Counted from the first letter of the stretch, positions 34,350-46,431 are shown. The stretch is 64,000 nucleotides of DNA from Litsea cubeba (GCA_012931725.1 CM022946.1:52915830-52979829); one strand, 5' to 3'. Numbers and translations are program-made. Notes: a model not told the origin generated them from the sequence alone.

Positions 34350-34760
34350 TCCTGTATATCATCCTTCTCTCTTTTCTTTTTTTTTGGTACCACTTGTATT
34401 TTTTGGTACTTATTTTTTTCGTAGTGCTTGTGAACACTTTCTCTTGTTTTTTTTTGGTACCACATGTATTTTTTGGTACTTTTTTTTTTTTAGTGCTTGT
34501 GAACACTTTCTCTTTTTTTTTTGGTACCACATGTATTTTTTTGGTACTTTTTTCTTTTTTTTTTGTTATCCCTACGCTCACTTGAATCTTTTTGTGATAA
34601 AAGTAATTGCTAAATGGGATGCTCTTTTTTTTTTGTTATCCCTACGCTCACTTGAATCTTTTTGTGATAAAAGTAATTGCTAAATGGGATGTTTTTTTTT
34701 TTTTTTGTTATCCCTACGCTCACTTGAATCTTTTTGTGATAAAAGTAATTGCTAAATGGG
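34350..34760. repeat. Tandem duplications downstream of the antisense gene (copy B only)
   Basis: Three copies of a GGTACCAC(T/A)TGTATTTTT unit (about 34386-34545), then three copies of a 70-72 bp unit starting GTTATCCCTACGCTCAC at 34565, 34635 and 34707. Copy A has only one of each (about 2836 and 2878), so these expanded in copy B. Confidence 0.9.
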
Positions 34761-34813
34761 ATTTGATCAAAAGGTCGTCATTTTGTGAAGCCTTTTGTCA
34801 AGTGATTGTTTTG

Positions 34814-35045
34814 GCATAAAAGCCAGGTTTTTGTTTGTGGCATGGAAGCCAATTTTGGCATGAGAGCCAGCTTTTCTTGTGGCATTGATAGCCGAGTTTT
34901 TTTTTGTGTGTGGCATCTATAGCCAATTTTGGTGGCATTGATAGCCGGTTTGTTTTGATGGCATTGATAGCCGGGTTTTGTTTTGGTGGCATTGATAGCC
35001 GGGTTGTGGCATTTATAGCCTGTTTGTGGCATTTATAGCCGGTTT
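34814..35045. repeat. GGCATTGATAGCC array (copy B)
   Basis: Same unit type as at 2984-3345 but with about nine units, showing length polymorphism between the two copies. Confidence 0.85.
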
Positions 35046-35059
35046 GGTTTTCAAAAAAT

Positions 35060-35522
35060 ACAAGTATCGACTAAAAGTCGCCTCCCTGCTGAATGTTCTT
35101 GCAAGTATCGATGGAATGTCGCATCCTTGCTCATTCGGTTGCGAGTATCGATGGAATGTCGCATCCTCGCGGATTTGGGTGCAAGTATCGATGGAATGTC
35201 GCATCCTTGCTTTTCAAAAATTTTGGTTTTGCGGGTACTGACTTGATGTCGTTTCCCCACGATTTTTGAAATTTGTGGTTTTCTCGAACCTTTGAGTTAT
35301 GGATATCAACTGGAATGTTGCGTCTCCACAGTTTTTTAGGTTTCTTTTTTTTTGAACCTTTGAAATTTGGGTTGTGGATATCAACTGAAATGTTGCATCT
35401 CCACAGTCTTGGATTTTGCAAGTATCGACGAAATGTCGCTTCCCTGCGATTTTGGAAGTGTCGAACGTGGTTCGCTTGCTTCCGATTTGTGCGAGTATTG
35501 ACTAAGCGTCGCTTCCTCGCGG
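35060..35522. repeat. Array of covarying two-stem hairpin units (copy B)
   Basis: Counterpart of 3365-3819 with the same order of units. Unit 3 here keeps the full TATCGATGG, where copy A lost the C. The unit at about 35298-35332 has arms CTCCACAG with ATGGAT, whereas copy A has CTCATAG pairing fully with TATGGA. Confidence 0.75.
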
Positions 35523-35888
35523 TTTTTTTTTTAAAAAAACCATTTTTTTTATTTAAAGACTCGAGGGTCATAAGTTTTGACCTAAAATCATTTTGGCGGT
35601 AAAAGGCAGGGTGGACTAGGGTGGAAATCCCTGAATCCGGATTTTTGTTTCAAACCATGAATTTTGGGTTCAAGGGTTGAAAATTTTGGTCAAGTTAGGG
35701 AAAGGTTCCTAAACTTGGATATTTTTTTTTTTTTGAACAATGAAACGATGAAAGTAAGCATTGTTTTAGATTTCTAGAAATCTCAACATTTGATATGAAA
35801 ATTCTAAAAAAGGGTGGGTTTAGCGAGCGTGTACCTGGAAACCGGTTTTGGCCGTACAGGCATTGCTCTTACCCAGTTGGGTAAGTCT

Positions 35889-36990
35889 TCAAGGGTAGTA
35901 CCGCTTTAAGAACTTGCCATTGATGGGCAGCATACATCTGTCACCTTCCATGTTTAGGAGTGCGTATGCGCCATTGGAGAAAACTTTGTCGATGACGTAG
36001 GGTCCCTCCCATTTTGGCTCAAATTTGCCTTTGGACTTGTGAGCGAAGACCATTGGTCTTTTTACCGCAAGAACCAAGTCACTCTTTCTGTAGGCGCGTT
36101 GCCTGACCTTTTTATCGAAAGATCCTGCCATACGTGCTTGGTAAAGTTCAATGCTTTGTTGAGCTTCGAGCCGTCTCTCATCGAGATTGTCCAGCTCATG
36201 GAGTCGCAATTTGACATTGCTTTCTTAAGTCATGTCATTTTGCAAGGATACCCTCAAGGAAGGAATTTGTACTTCCAAGGGCACGACAGCTTCGCATCCA
36301 TAGACCAAGGAGAATGGTGTGCTATGGGTTGGTCCTCGAACGGTGGTTCGATAGGCCCACAAAGCTTCAGACATTTTGTCGCTCCAGTCTCTTTTGTGAT
36401 TAGAGACCATTTTTTTGAGGATTTTGCAGAGTGTCTTGTTGAAAGCTTCTGCTAACCCGTTTGCTGCCGGATTGTATGGAGTCGAAGGACAGCTTTGAAT
36501 TTTGTATTTGTCGCAGAACCTGTAGAATCGATGATCCCGGAACTGTGGTCCGTTATCATGGACGAATCTTTTGGGTATGCCGAAACGACAAATGATGTTG
36601 GTGCGTAGGAACTGAAGGACTGATGAGGTCTTCATTTCGTTAAATGCAAATGCTTCTGACCACTTGGAGAAATAATCCGTAGCGGCGAAGATGAAGCGAT
36701 GACCTTTGCTTGAAGGGGGAGAAATAGGACCTATGATGTCCATACCCCAGGCTTCGAAAGGCCATGAGATCGCTGTAGGATGTAGCCATTCTGGAGGCAT
36801 GTGAATGTAATCTCCATGAACTTGGCATTGTTGGCAGCGCTTAGCAAATTACATTGCGTCAGCTACCATGGTAGGCCAGTAATATCCTAACCTTTTTATC
36901 TGATCATAGAGCTTAGGTCCAGCCTGATGAGCTCCGCAAAGACCAGCATGAACTTCTTTGAGTGTTTCTTCAGCCTCTTGTTGTGACAAG
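35889..36990 (-). pseudogene. Tat-I integrase, copy B
   Basis: Zinc region HAGLCGAHQAG and CQQCQVHGDY; core AWGMDIIGP (first Asp), FVHDNGPQF (second Asp) and NGLAEAFNKTLCK (Glu), all intact. The C-terminal block ends GKFLKRYYP at 35889. A TAA at 36851-36853 replaces the Gln codon of copy A inside the zinc finger (C to T change). A further stop lies near 36224, between the core and the C-terminal block. Confidence 0.9.
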
Positions 36991-37284
36991 CAGCGTAGAA
37001 GTACTCCATTGAAGGATTTCCTGTAAAGGATTTTTGAAGGAATATCCAAATGGAAGCTCGGGGTTCGCCTTTGGATGCTTACCCGTTCTTTTGGATCTTC
37101 AGGTAGGATTCCGAACATAATGTAATCAATGAACGGATCCCTCCAGTCGCCAATTGAAGTTTGAAGGATTGAAATCCGACTTCCGACCACTTGGTGGCAT
37201 TCAGCAACTGCTTGGTGTGTGTTAAGAGGAGGAAGGATTCTCCTTTCGCACACCGTGATTTGCATGTTTTCCCCTTCCTGGATT

Positions 37285-37690
37285 GCCATGGATGCGGCAA
37301 GTCCGGCTAGGGCATCTGCACGTATGTTTTCACCTCTACGAATGTGGGTGATGTGACAGATGTCAAACTTTTGCAGAAGTGATTGTGCCTTGTTGTAGTA
37401 GGGCAGCAAATCTGGCTTCTTGACTTCAAATTTCTGATTCATCTGGTTGACAATCAGTTGAGAGTCTCCAAAGACTTCCAGCATGGTGATACCGGATTCG
37501 ATGGCGAGTTCCAATCCTAAGATCAGAGCTTGATATTCAGCTGCATTGTTTGTGCATGGTTCCAGTAGCGAGAAAGCGTGTGGAACCATGTATTTGTCGG
37601 GGCTAACAAAGAGGATGCCAACTCCCGAGATCAGCTGTCTTTTTTCATTTGTCCTGGTTGCACCGTCAAAGTACATGTCCCAGGAGGCAC
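37285..37690 (-). pseudogene. Tat-I archaeal-type RNase H, copy B
   Basis: Residues 100-230 of the 377-residue frame 37982-36849. All four acidic positions are present: MYFDGA, NAAEYQA, VFGDSQL and RADALAG. This second RNase H is known from Tat elements and resembles archaeal/bacterial type I enzymes. The domain itself appears undamaged, but the polyprotein around it is broken. Confidence 0.9.
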
Positions 37691-37739
37691 TTTGTGAGAA
37701 AGTCTCCACATTGTAGACTGGTTCGTCTGGGAGATCATC

Positions 37740-39085
37740 TCTGAGTGGAGAATCTTTAGGCAATGGATGCTCTGCGAGGAAGTCCGCTAGAGCTTGCCCT
37801 TTGATTGCTTTTTGTGGTACATACCTAATATCAAATTGTGACAGAAGGATGGACCATTTTGCCAGTCGAGCATTGAGAGAACCTGCCTTTGTGACAAGGA
37901 CCTTCAAGAGGTTGACCCTCGAGACCAGGTAGACTGTGTTGGAAAGCAAGTAGTGACGCAGCTTTTGTACGGCGAACATCACTGCAAGACATTCTTTTCG
38001 ACTGGAGAGTAGCGATGCTCTGCACCTACTAGCATGCGGCTGAGGTAATATAGAGCAGCTTCTTTTCTTTGATCATTTTCTTGGGCAAGCAGAGCTCCCA
38101 GAGAGTGATCAAGGGCTCTTGTGTACAAGATGAATGGTTTTCCAGTGGTAGGAGCAGCTAAGACTGGAGGTTTTGTCAGGTATGACTTGATGTCTTGGAA
38201 GGCAGCTTCACAGTCAGCATCCCAGACAAAGTTTACACCTTTTTTCATCAATCGGGAGAATGGACGGCATTTCCCCGAAAGATTGGAGATGAACCGTTTG
38301 ATGTAGGCCAATCTCCCTTGAAGCCCTTTGAGTTCTCTCAAGGTCCTTGGAGAGGGCATTTCTAGAATGGCTTTGACTTTTATGGGGTCAAGCTCTATTC
38401 CAGCTTTCCGAACTAAAAAATCCGAGGAACTTACCCGACGAGACGCCGAAGAAGCATTTCAATGGATTCATTCGCAGTTTGTGTTTGCGAAGCCGGAGGA
38501 AGACTTCTCGAAGGTTTTCGAGATGATCTTCTTTTCTTTTGCTTTTGACGGCGAGGTCATCAACGTAACATTCAACCGTCTTGTGCTGCATATCTTGGAA
38601 TATTTTCATCATAGCCCTCTGATATGTGGCACCAGCATTCTTCAGACCAAATGGCATGACAGTGTAGCAATACACGCCAATGGGGTTCGAAAGGATGTAT
38701 GTTTTTCATCCTCAGGATGCATCTTTATCTGATTGTAGCCAGAGAAACCATCCATGAATGTCATTCGCTCGAATCCACAGGTATTATCAATCATTACCTC
38801 TGGTATGGGGAGCGGAAATTCATCTTTTGGGCATGCGCCATTCAGGTCTCTATAGTCAATACAGACCCTGATCTGCCCATTTTTCTTTGTCACGGGGACA
38901 ATGTTGGCCAACCATTCAGGATGTTGTTCCTCACGGATGAAGCCGACGCTTTTGAGTTTTTGAACTTCTTGTTCAATTTTATTCATCACATCTGGACGGA
39001 ATCTTCTTTGGCCTTGCTTGACAGGCTTGATGTCTTCTTGAAGATTGAGTTTGTGAACTGCTATTTTGGGGTCTAAGCCTGGCAT
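37740..39085 (-). pseudogene. Tat-I reverse transcriptase and RNase H, copy B
   Basis: RT motifs: GFIREEQHPEWLANIVPVTK, VCIDYRDLNGACPKDEFPLP, FMDGFSGYNQIKMHPEDE, MPFGLKNAGATYQRAM and the catalytic ECYVDDLAVKSK. The ordinary RNase H follows (ILYTRALDHSLGALLAQEND, EHRYSPVEK). Frameshifts near 38670, 38400 and 37985 divide what should be one frame. Confidence 0.9.
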
Positions 39086-40439
39086 TTCAGCATAAGACCA
39101 TGCAAAGCAATCAACGAACTCACGAAGAAAAGCGATATACTCGGGTAACTCATCATCCTTTATATTCTTGCTTATGAATACAGGACGTGGTTATCTGGTG
39201 TTCCCAAGTTGATCTTTTGAACATGATCCTCTATTGGAACGTTCGAAGGTGGTTCCTCCACAATATTTTCGGATGTTTCTAACTCAACGAAACCTTCTGG
39301 GGTTTCAAGGGCATTTCCAGACCAAGGTTTTGTTCCTTTCCACGGGTCTTCTTGATCGGTAATTTTCTCAAGGCTTGCTATGAGATGATCCCAATCGCCT
39401 GTTGAAACCGGAGTTGAAGTAGGTTACTTCTTTTGGAGATGAGGGTTCTTCTGGGTCAGAAGTCCACACGTCTGTGCCATCGGACAACTCCTCTTCATTT
39501 TCGGAGAAATCGTGCCAATTGGATGAGCTTCCTGGATCTTTGTCAGGTGACTCATCAAAGAGATATCCAGGAGATCGATGTCTTCATGGACTTGAGATGT
39601 TGAGGCTTGGTCAGTATACTGACTTTTAAGCCTTTGTGTCAACTGTCTCAAGGGAGTGTCAGGATCATACCCTAACCCGTGTGAAGACTTTTCTACATAG
39701 CCGTAGAGTCTCCAATCTTCCAGCTGGCTTTTGGTCAAGACGGGCCCCAATGGCGTGAGAATACCGCGTCCTTCTCCCAAACCGACTGGGTTTTGAGCGT
39801 CATAGCCCATTTTCTTCATAATAGCTTGTGCCACAGAACTGTATAAGGATAGTTGAGGCGTACCTTTATTTTGGAAAGGTTCAAGCATGGAGCTTGATGA
39901 AGAAGCATCCGATCTATGGAAGAAGATCGGTTTTTCCTTTGCTGAAGTTGCTGGAACAACGAAGGAAGCTGACGTAGGATCTTCTATGTCAGAAGTTGTC
40001 TCCATTGGAGTAAGAGCAGGCTGAACTTGCTGAGTGTCAGCTTGGCTTGACGATGTGTCGTCTTCTGGCTCTGAATCCGAGTCCGTGTCTTGCATGATAG
40101 ACACGAAAGAGACAACAAATTTGCCCCCAGGCTTTTGTTTTGCCTTCTTCACTTTAGTTGTGATGACCAAAGGCTTTGCAGTTTTGAGGGAGATGATGAA
40201 GGGAGTTTGGATGCTCTCTTCAGATTTACCGGATGGTTTGTTTTCTTCCGGTGATTGTTGAGGAGCTTTGCCTTTATCTTCCTGGAGATTTTCGGCAAAG
40301 GATGCTGTGTGCTTCTCCTCTTCTTCTTTTTCACCTTCATACATCTGTGAGTCTGCGAAGTGGATTTCTTTACCTTTGAAGGGTTTTCTGTCCGCAAAGA
40401 CTCGATGTATCATGCCGTCGTCGCCAACAAACTTGATGC
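39086..40439 (-). pseudogene. Tat-I linker with G-patch-like motif, copy B
   Basis: Part of the 380-residue frame 40566-39424. It runs through a Glu/Lys-rich segment, a Ser/Asp segment (DTDSDSEPEDDTSSSQ), then at 39751-39831 the motif MKKMGYDAQNPVGLGEGRGI, a match to the G-patch pattern. Family knowledge: G-patch proteins contact RNA and DEAH helicases. Its place, after protease and before RT, mirrors betaretroviruses. Homologous pieces lie at 7371-8690. Confidence 0.7.
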
Positions 40440-41400
40440 ATTGATGTAGAGTTGAAGGGACAACACCATTCTCATGGATCCAAGGGCGTCCGAGAAGGAT
40501 GTTGTAGCATGAAGGGGTCTTTATTGCATACACTGTGACCTCAGAGATAAGATCACCGATCTGCAATTTGAACCTGATTTGCCGATAGGCCTTTGAGTAC
40601 TCCCATCGTATCCAAAGATAGATACAGATGTGTGGCTCAGTTTGCTGGGTGGGATGCCCAACTCTTCAAGAGCCGATGTGAGATAAGGTTGAGTGCAGAA
40701 CCTGGGTCGATCTGAACTCTATGCTAGGCATTTCCTTGATATACCCTGTTGAAGTACAGGGGTCGATTATGCCTGGTTTCGGCCAAGTAGGAGGTCATCC
40801 TTTGTGAAGGCGATGGTTGCACTGGCTGCTTTTTTAACCGAGAGGCATTCAATGCATGATCCCTCAGTTTTCTTCTTTTCTCCCTTTGAGGAGGCTTCTG
40901 AGTTTTTGACCCGGTAATCCATTTCAATTTGGGAGGACTTGCGGGGCATGTTTGTCGACATCCTCATTCAGCTTTTGTAATTCCGAAATGAGATTATCAC
41001 GAGTGTGCGGAGACATTCGCAACAAATCTAGGATGTGCAGACGTGCAGGTATGTGCTTGAAGTGTTCATCAAGTCATACTTGAAAGCCTCCTTAGGGCCT
41101 GCATGTTCATCATTGTTGCCACTAGGGGCGTTTACAACATCTTTTCCCGAAGAATTTACATATGTAAAGGAAGATTGGTTGTAATTTTTGTGGTAGTCCC
41201 GGCCAGAGCGGGTGCCTCTACCAACTTCGAGAGCTTCTTGAGAAGGGTCTTCGTTTGGAAGATTGTCTTCAGGATCAAGAGGCTGTCGTTTTTCATTTGC
41301 TGAGGATGTATCAGCAGCAGAGTTACCATCCTCAGTGATTGTGTTGCCATGGAGCATTTTCGGGAACAAGTCCTGAACAGCATCCAGCAATCTTCCTCTT
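40440..41400 (-). pseudogene. Tat-I pre-protease linker and aspartic protease, copy B
   Basis: The pre-protease segment carries RGTRSGRDYHKNY and AFKYDLM, typical of plant gypsy polyproteins. The protease follows with DGSTQRPIG, DLISEVTVYAI and YNILLGRPWIHENGVVPSTL. The Asp active-site block near 40700 is disrupted by small deletions. Further frameshifts occur near 40560-40620 and 41040-41060. Confidence 0.8.
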
Positions 41401-41699
41401 CGTGACTAATTCATCGTCCCAAGTACTAATGGCTGGGAATTCTTCAGTCAGGAAGGGTGTGAACTTTGAGTCACAGTCTCAGGAGAAGAAAACCTGAGAG
41501 GGTATCATCTCAGTTGAAAGTCACGTGAGACGAGGTGGCTCCGGAAGATATATTGCTAGGCGTCGCCGGAGGTAAGTGCTCTCATCAGACGATGCTTCGG
41601 AAGAGCTATAATCCCGAATATCACATTACAGGCAAGGTCTGACGGGAGACGTTGCTGATCGGAGTCAGACTCATCCTCGGATGTGAGAGGATCGTCATC

Positions 41700-43820
41700 A
41701 GCAATTTTCTCCATTTTCAGGAGTTAAGGGAGGAGTACCTGGTGGTCTTCAGGGACTTCAGGCTCTGGATTGCGAGGGGGCTCGTTGACGCGTTTCTTGC
41801 TCTTGTTCTAGAGCGAGTCGCTGCAAGAATCCTTGCATATTCTTCAAGATCAGGCATAGGAGCCGGATCTTCTTCTTCATCAACTCTTTGTGGCTCAACA
41901 TTGTTGATTTCCACTGGAGTAATGAGAGGTGCTGGGTCAGCAACATTTTCTTGTACAGCCTCTTGGTCTTCTTCATCATCAGACCAGGATCCTTGTGGCT
42001 GTAGGGGGTTATACCAGATTACTGGCATAAGATGAGACTCAGGAACCCATTCTTCATCGGAGAGATATTCTCCTGTTTCAAGGGATTCCTCCCACTCATC
42101 CGTGTAGTTGGGTTCGAATCCATCATCGGTGTCGCTGGACTCGTATCCATCAATGGAGAATCCAACTACCGAATTGCAAGAGTATGATGCCTCCTGCATG
42201 GCTTCTTTGAATTGAGGTGGCATGAAATCACTGAGAGTGAATTTCCTTACCCCCTTTGAAGTCTCTGGAAGGATGTTTTTGTTACCTCCAGTGAAGCGGT
42301 AGAGGAAGCCTCTGCCTTTTCTTTGACCTCTAGTTTTGGCTGGGTCTTCTCTTGCCGTTTGAGCTTGAGGAGATGTTTCCTAGCCTGCCTTCGCTGTCGA
42401 GCTGTAGGCTTTATTTTCACGACCTCCCAATTTTCATCTTCCAGGAGATCGGGATGTACCCATATCGGTTGTCCGTCTGGTGTCGGGTAAGGAACCAGTT
42501 CCTCGGACGCTTCGATTGAGTTTATCACCTTGAAGGAAGTAGTGATCTTCTTCTTCGGTGATTTTGATGTTTGTCCACATGTCACCATGTTGACGGAGGC
42601 AGACCCATAGTTTTTGTCAAAGGTAATGACTCCGTTTTCCACATCTCATTTATCTTCTCTCTCACAACGAAGCATTGATTGAGAGGATGCGAGATCATCT
42701 GGTGGTATGGACAGTACCCGAGGATCGTTGGTTTTGCCAACATCACCCGGTCTTTTTGGTTCAGGCAAGGTGAGCTTGCCGTTTGCCACAAGAGCCCCGA
42801 AGATTTCATCAACATCTTCATCAAACGGGTATTTCTTCTCTACTCGTTCTTTGAAAGCGTCTGAGAGTTCAGGTCTCTTACCAACAGCTTGTTTTCAGCT
42901 TTCTTTGGTGGCTGAGGAGCTGACTTGGTCTGCACATTGAGGACCTCTTTCTTCTTTGGTTTAGAGGTTGCAATGGCGGTTGGCTCTTTTCTTGATGATT
43001 TCTGACTGTTGAGGTCTTTAATCACCGTCATGGAAGCTTCTAGGAGTTCTCCCAGGTTTTTTGATTTATTGCCGATGATCATGGAGCGGATTCTGGCTCT
43101 CATGTTGTTTCGGCAGATGTCGACTAGCGACGCTTGTGGCAATACATCAGAGCATTTGTATGCCATTGCTTTCCACTTGTGAATGAAGTCATATGTTGAT
43201 TCATTCTCCCCCTGTTTTAGGCTGCACAGCTGAGCCATAGTAGCGGGGTGATCCTCACCTTTGAAGTGAGTCAGGAAGCGTGTCTCTAGCATGGCCCATT
43301 TTGGATTGAGTCCTCCGGCAGAGTGGAGTACCAATCGAAGGCCGTACCTTTTAGGGTACTTGCAAAGAGGCGAATCTTGAGTGCATCTTGATCCGCGATA
43401 GCTTCCCGTCAAGATCTTGAAGTGGATGACGTGCTGTCTAGCTGATCCTTTCTCCGTATATGTTTGGAGAGTAGGATGCTTGAATTTGGTGGGGAACGGA
43501 CCGAGTCCATCCATAAGGGATATGGTGGCTTGATCCCATGCTCCTTGAGTATATCCTCTTCTTTTGCTTTGGCGAGGATACCGTCTACGTCCTTTTTGGT
43601 AAGGGCGCGTGACTCATTTTCTTCTCCATTTACCTCGTCGTCTTGATGATTCGGAGGAGGTTCATTGTTCGCCTGATTTTGGAAGGCGAGGAGAAGGTTT
43701 TCCATCAGAGTTTCAATCCTCTGCTGGCCCTGTTCCAACTGCTGGATGCGGGTGATCGCATCTTCTGGAGGTGGATTGCGGGGTGGTGGCTCAGAATTTG
43801 TAGCCAAGACGTTCATCCTT
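41700..43820 (-). pseudogene. Tat-I Gag and acidic linker, copy B
   Basis: The Gln-rich helix ITRIQQLEQGQQRIETLMEN (near 43730) precedes the retrotransposon Gag domain (HSAGGLNPKWAMLETRFLTH, KQGENESTYDFIHKWKAMAY). A Lys-rich segment, the C..H..H..C region YCPYHQMISHPLNQCF and an acidic linker follow (EYLSDEEW at about 42060). Frameshifts lie near 43400-43480, 42880, 42640 and 42270. Gag forms the particle shell and packages RNA. Confidence 0.85.
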
Positions 43821-44927
43821 CGTGATTCGAACGAAGAAAACTGTCCTGGTGACTGAGCTGGGGCTCATTTTTTTGAAGAGGAGCTTGAGGAAGGATCACT
43901 CTGCTGTCCTTTGCTTGAAGGAGCAGGGGATTCTTCTGAATGTCCTTCTTGTCCTTGAGACGCTGCGGGTCATCGGACGTCGGACATGGATTTTTGTTGC
44001 TGATTTTTGGCGCCTTCTGGTTTTTTCAACCATATGGACGGCAGCAACTTGGTTGGGTCTTTCTTTTTCGACCCATTTGGGAGAGACTTGAAGTGTGGGA
44101 GGCTGGGTCCTTTGCTTCTGTAGTCTCTTTTGTCTATACGACGCGCGGCGGCGTATACAACGAGCAATTTGAGCTTCGGTCAGCTCTGACTGGGCTTTGA
44201 CGATGAAGGATGTGCTCCCTCGGGCGCAGCAGCCGAGCCTGTCTTCTTTGTAGCTGGCAAGGACAGGATGCGAACCCTATCCTTCGCCTGTTGCAGCGAA
44301 GCTTTGAATTTGTGAAGTTCGGCCCCTGTAGAGATGAAGGGTCGAACTGCAGATTTGTAGGCCTTAGCAGGTGCTTGTGGAGGCCTTGTGATGCATGACT
44401 TGATTTTGGGCTTGTAGGAACAAGCCGGCTCATGCTGGGTTGACTTGAGAGTCAGGTTGGAGATGGGTCTCTCCTCTTTCATGTAAGCAAGAGGATAGAA
44501 CTGGTTCTCCTTGAGTGGGGCCAGGAATGCTGGCTTAGTGGATGTCTGGGACCTTCTCTGTTTTGGGTGAAGGTCTTGGGGACCAAGTCTTGGGGTAGAC
44601 CTGGTTGTTTGCAGGTTGAGGCTATCGCGGGGCTGCCACGGGCTTCAGGCCTTCTGGTGCTCGCCTTTGGTGTCACGGTAGTGACACGTTGAGAGGCGAG
44701 TTTCTGCTTCTTAGAGGGAGCAGTTTTGTTCCTCGGGAAGTGGGATGGTCCCAGTGTCCCGAAGATGATAGTCCGGGGAGTCGAGGTCGACCCGGAGTTC
44801 AGAGAGTTGCCGAGGGAGTTGACACTTCGGCAGCTGATTGGGCGCTTGTAGGTGCGCGTGGTTGCTTTTGTTGAAGCATAAGTTGGTGCTTGTTTTCGTC
44901 GAAAGTAATGGTTAGTGAAGCTGCCAT
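43821..44927 (-). pseudogene. Tat-I polyprotein N-terminal basic region, copy B
   Basis: The most likely Gag start is the ATG at 44927 (MAASLTITFDENKHQLML). Downstream frames, interrupted by several indels, encode Lys/Arg-rich and Pro-rich sequence including the stretch around ARRIRRRAY (about 44140-44160). No standard domain was recognised; a nucleic-acid or nuclear-targeting role is a guess from the charge. Confidence 0.55.
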
Positions 44928-46410
44928 TGTTAGTTTTTTCGAAAATTTCTGAAACAAGACCACATCCATTAGTAATCACAAGAATATAATGATCATAAAT
45001 GGGAAGTTCTATGATTTCGTCTTTTCAAATTGCTCGAGGTAGATGACCCAAGCAATATGAGGAAGGCAAAATGCCATAGAGGGTACAATTGTTCTGATCG
45101 CAGGTATGGTAAGCCCGGAATGGGCATCCCAGTGACTGCTAGAAGCAATTGTGAACTTAAATTCGACTTATCGAGAAGCAGAGCTTGCTCGAGGTAAGAA
45201 GAATATAAAGTTGGAGTTACAGATGTGCCAGTCGCAATACAGTAGACCCTGAAAGGGCGTACTAGTACCGCTAGACACAAATGTTTTGAGACCGCATCTA
45301 TGAGATGAGATTCTCTGTTTTGAAAGGTCAAGATTGGATTCATCAAAGAGAGCAGATGGTATTCCAATCTGAACACGGGCTCAGCGATTTCCGCGAGCGC
45401 CAGTGCTCAGAAGAAATGAACCATAATTTCTCGGATCTGAATCTAAAAATGACGAGTTTTTTTTTTTTTTTTTTTTTGAAAGGCCAATATCGGGTTCATC
45501 AAAGAGAGCAAAAGGTACTCCAATCTGAACACGGGCTCAGCGATTTCCGCGAGCGCCAGTGCTCAGAAAGAAGAAGACCAAGATTTCTCCAATCTAAACC
45601 CAAAATGACGGAAGTTTTTTTTTTTTGAAGATTTTGAAGATTTTTTTTTATTTTTTTTTTAAAAAATCTTTTTTTTTTATTTTATATTTTTTTTAAAGAT
45701 TTTTTTTTGAAAAATTTTTTATTTTTTATTTTTTTATTTTAAAATTTTTATTTTTTTAAAAATTTTATTTTTGAAAAAAAAAATTTATTTAAAAGACGAG
45801 AGAGTACACATAGGCCTCCTAACCCGATCTTATGAAATCTTGATTGATAGAATTGCCCCCAGGTAAGGGTAGGATTACTTAATGAACCCGTTTGGAGGAC
45901 CCTTACCTAGAACAGTCAAGCTGTCTCCACACTCTGGACAAGGCTTTTCTTTGAATCAACCATGATCAAAGAACACAGTTGGTTTAACCTTAGTGGTCTA
46001 TGTCTTTTTTTTTATATATATATATATATACTTTTTTTTTTATTTTTAATGAACTCATCGAAGAGAAACCATGGCCCAAAACCTTAGTCGAACAGGCTCA
46101 ACATTTCTGCAAGCGCGATGAACGATAGGAACGGATCAAGGTTTCTCAATTTTGAATCCAAATTGAGAAATCTGATTTTTTTTTGTTTTTCTTTTTTTTT
46201 TTTTTGAAAAGAGAAAGAGTGGAAATAAATTCAAAGAATTAAAAATTTCCAAACAAAAAATCTCATCTCATTTTTTTTTTATATGCGGAATTCAACATAG
46301 GCCACCAATTATAAAGTAGCCAAGGAATCGAGAAAAGAAATATAAGCATAGAGCAAAATATATGATATGCAAATATTTCATTTCTAGCATTGTGTTCTCA
46401 AATAAACGAG
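44928..46410 (-). other. Tat-I B 5' leader, non-coding
   Basis: Between the primer site and the Gag start. It contains two direct repeats of about 156 bp (from 45321 and from 45477) with the core CACGGGCTCAGCGATTTCCG, and a third diverged copy near 46045-46175. An extreme A/T stretch lies at 45610-45790 and a TA microsatellite at 46014-46030. It is the expected place of packaging signals. Confidence 0.6.
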
Positions 46411-46428
46411 TCCCACCGGGTGATGCCA
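46411..46428 (-). other. Candidate primer binding site of Tat-I B
   Basis: On the minus strand, TGGCATCACCCGGTGGGA starts 3 bases from the 5' LTR. It begins TGG, as required to pair with a tRNA CCA end; the tRNA was not identified. Confidence 0.5.
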
Positions 46429-46431
46429 GCT

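Noticed and set aside
46014..46030. TA dinucleotide run as a possible TATA promoter
   Set aside because: It is a plain microsatellite in the A/T-rich leader with no downstream start or leader sequence.
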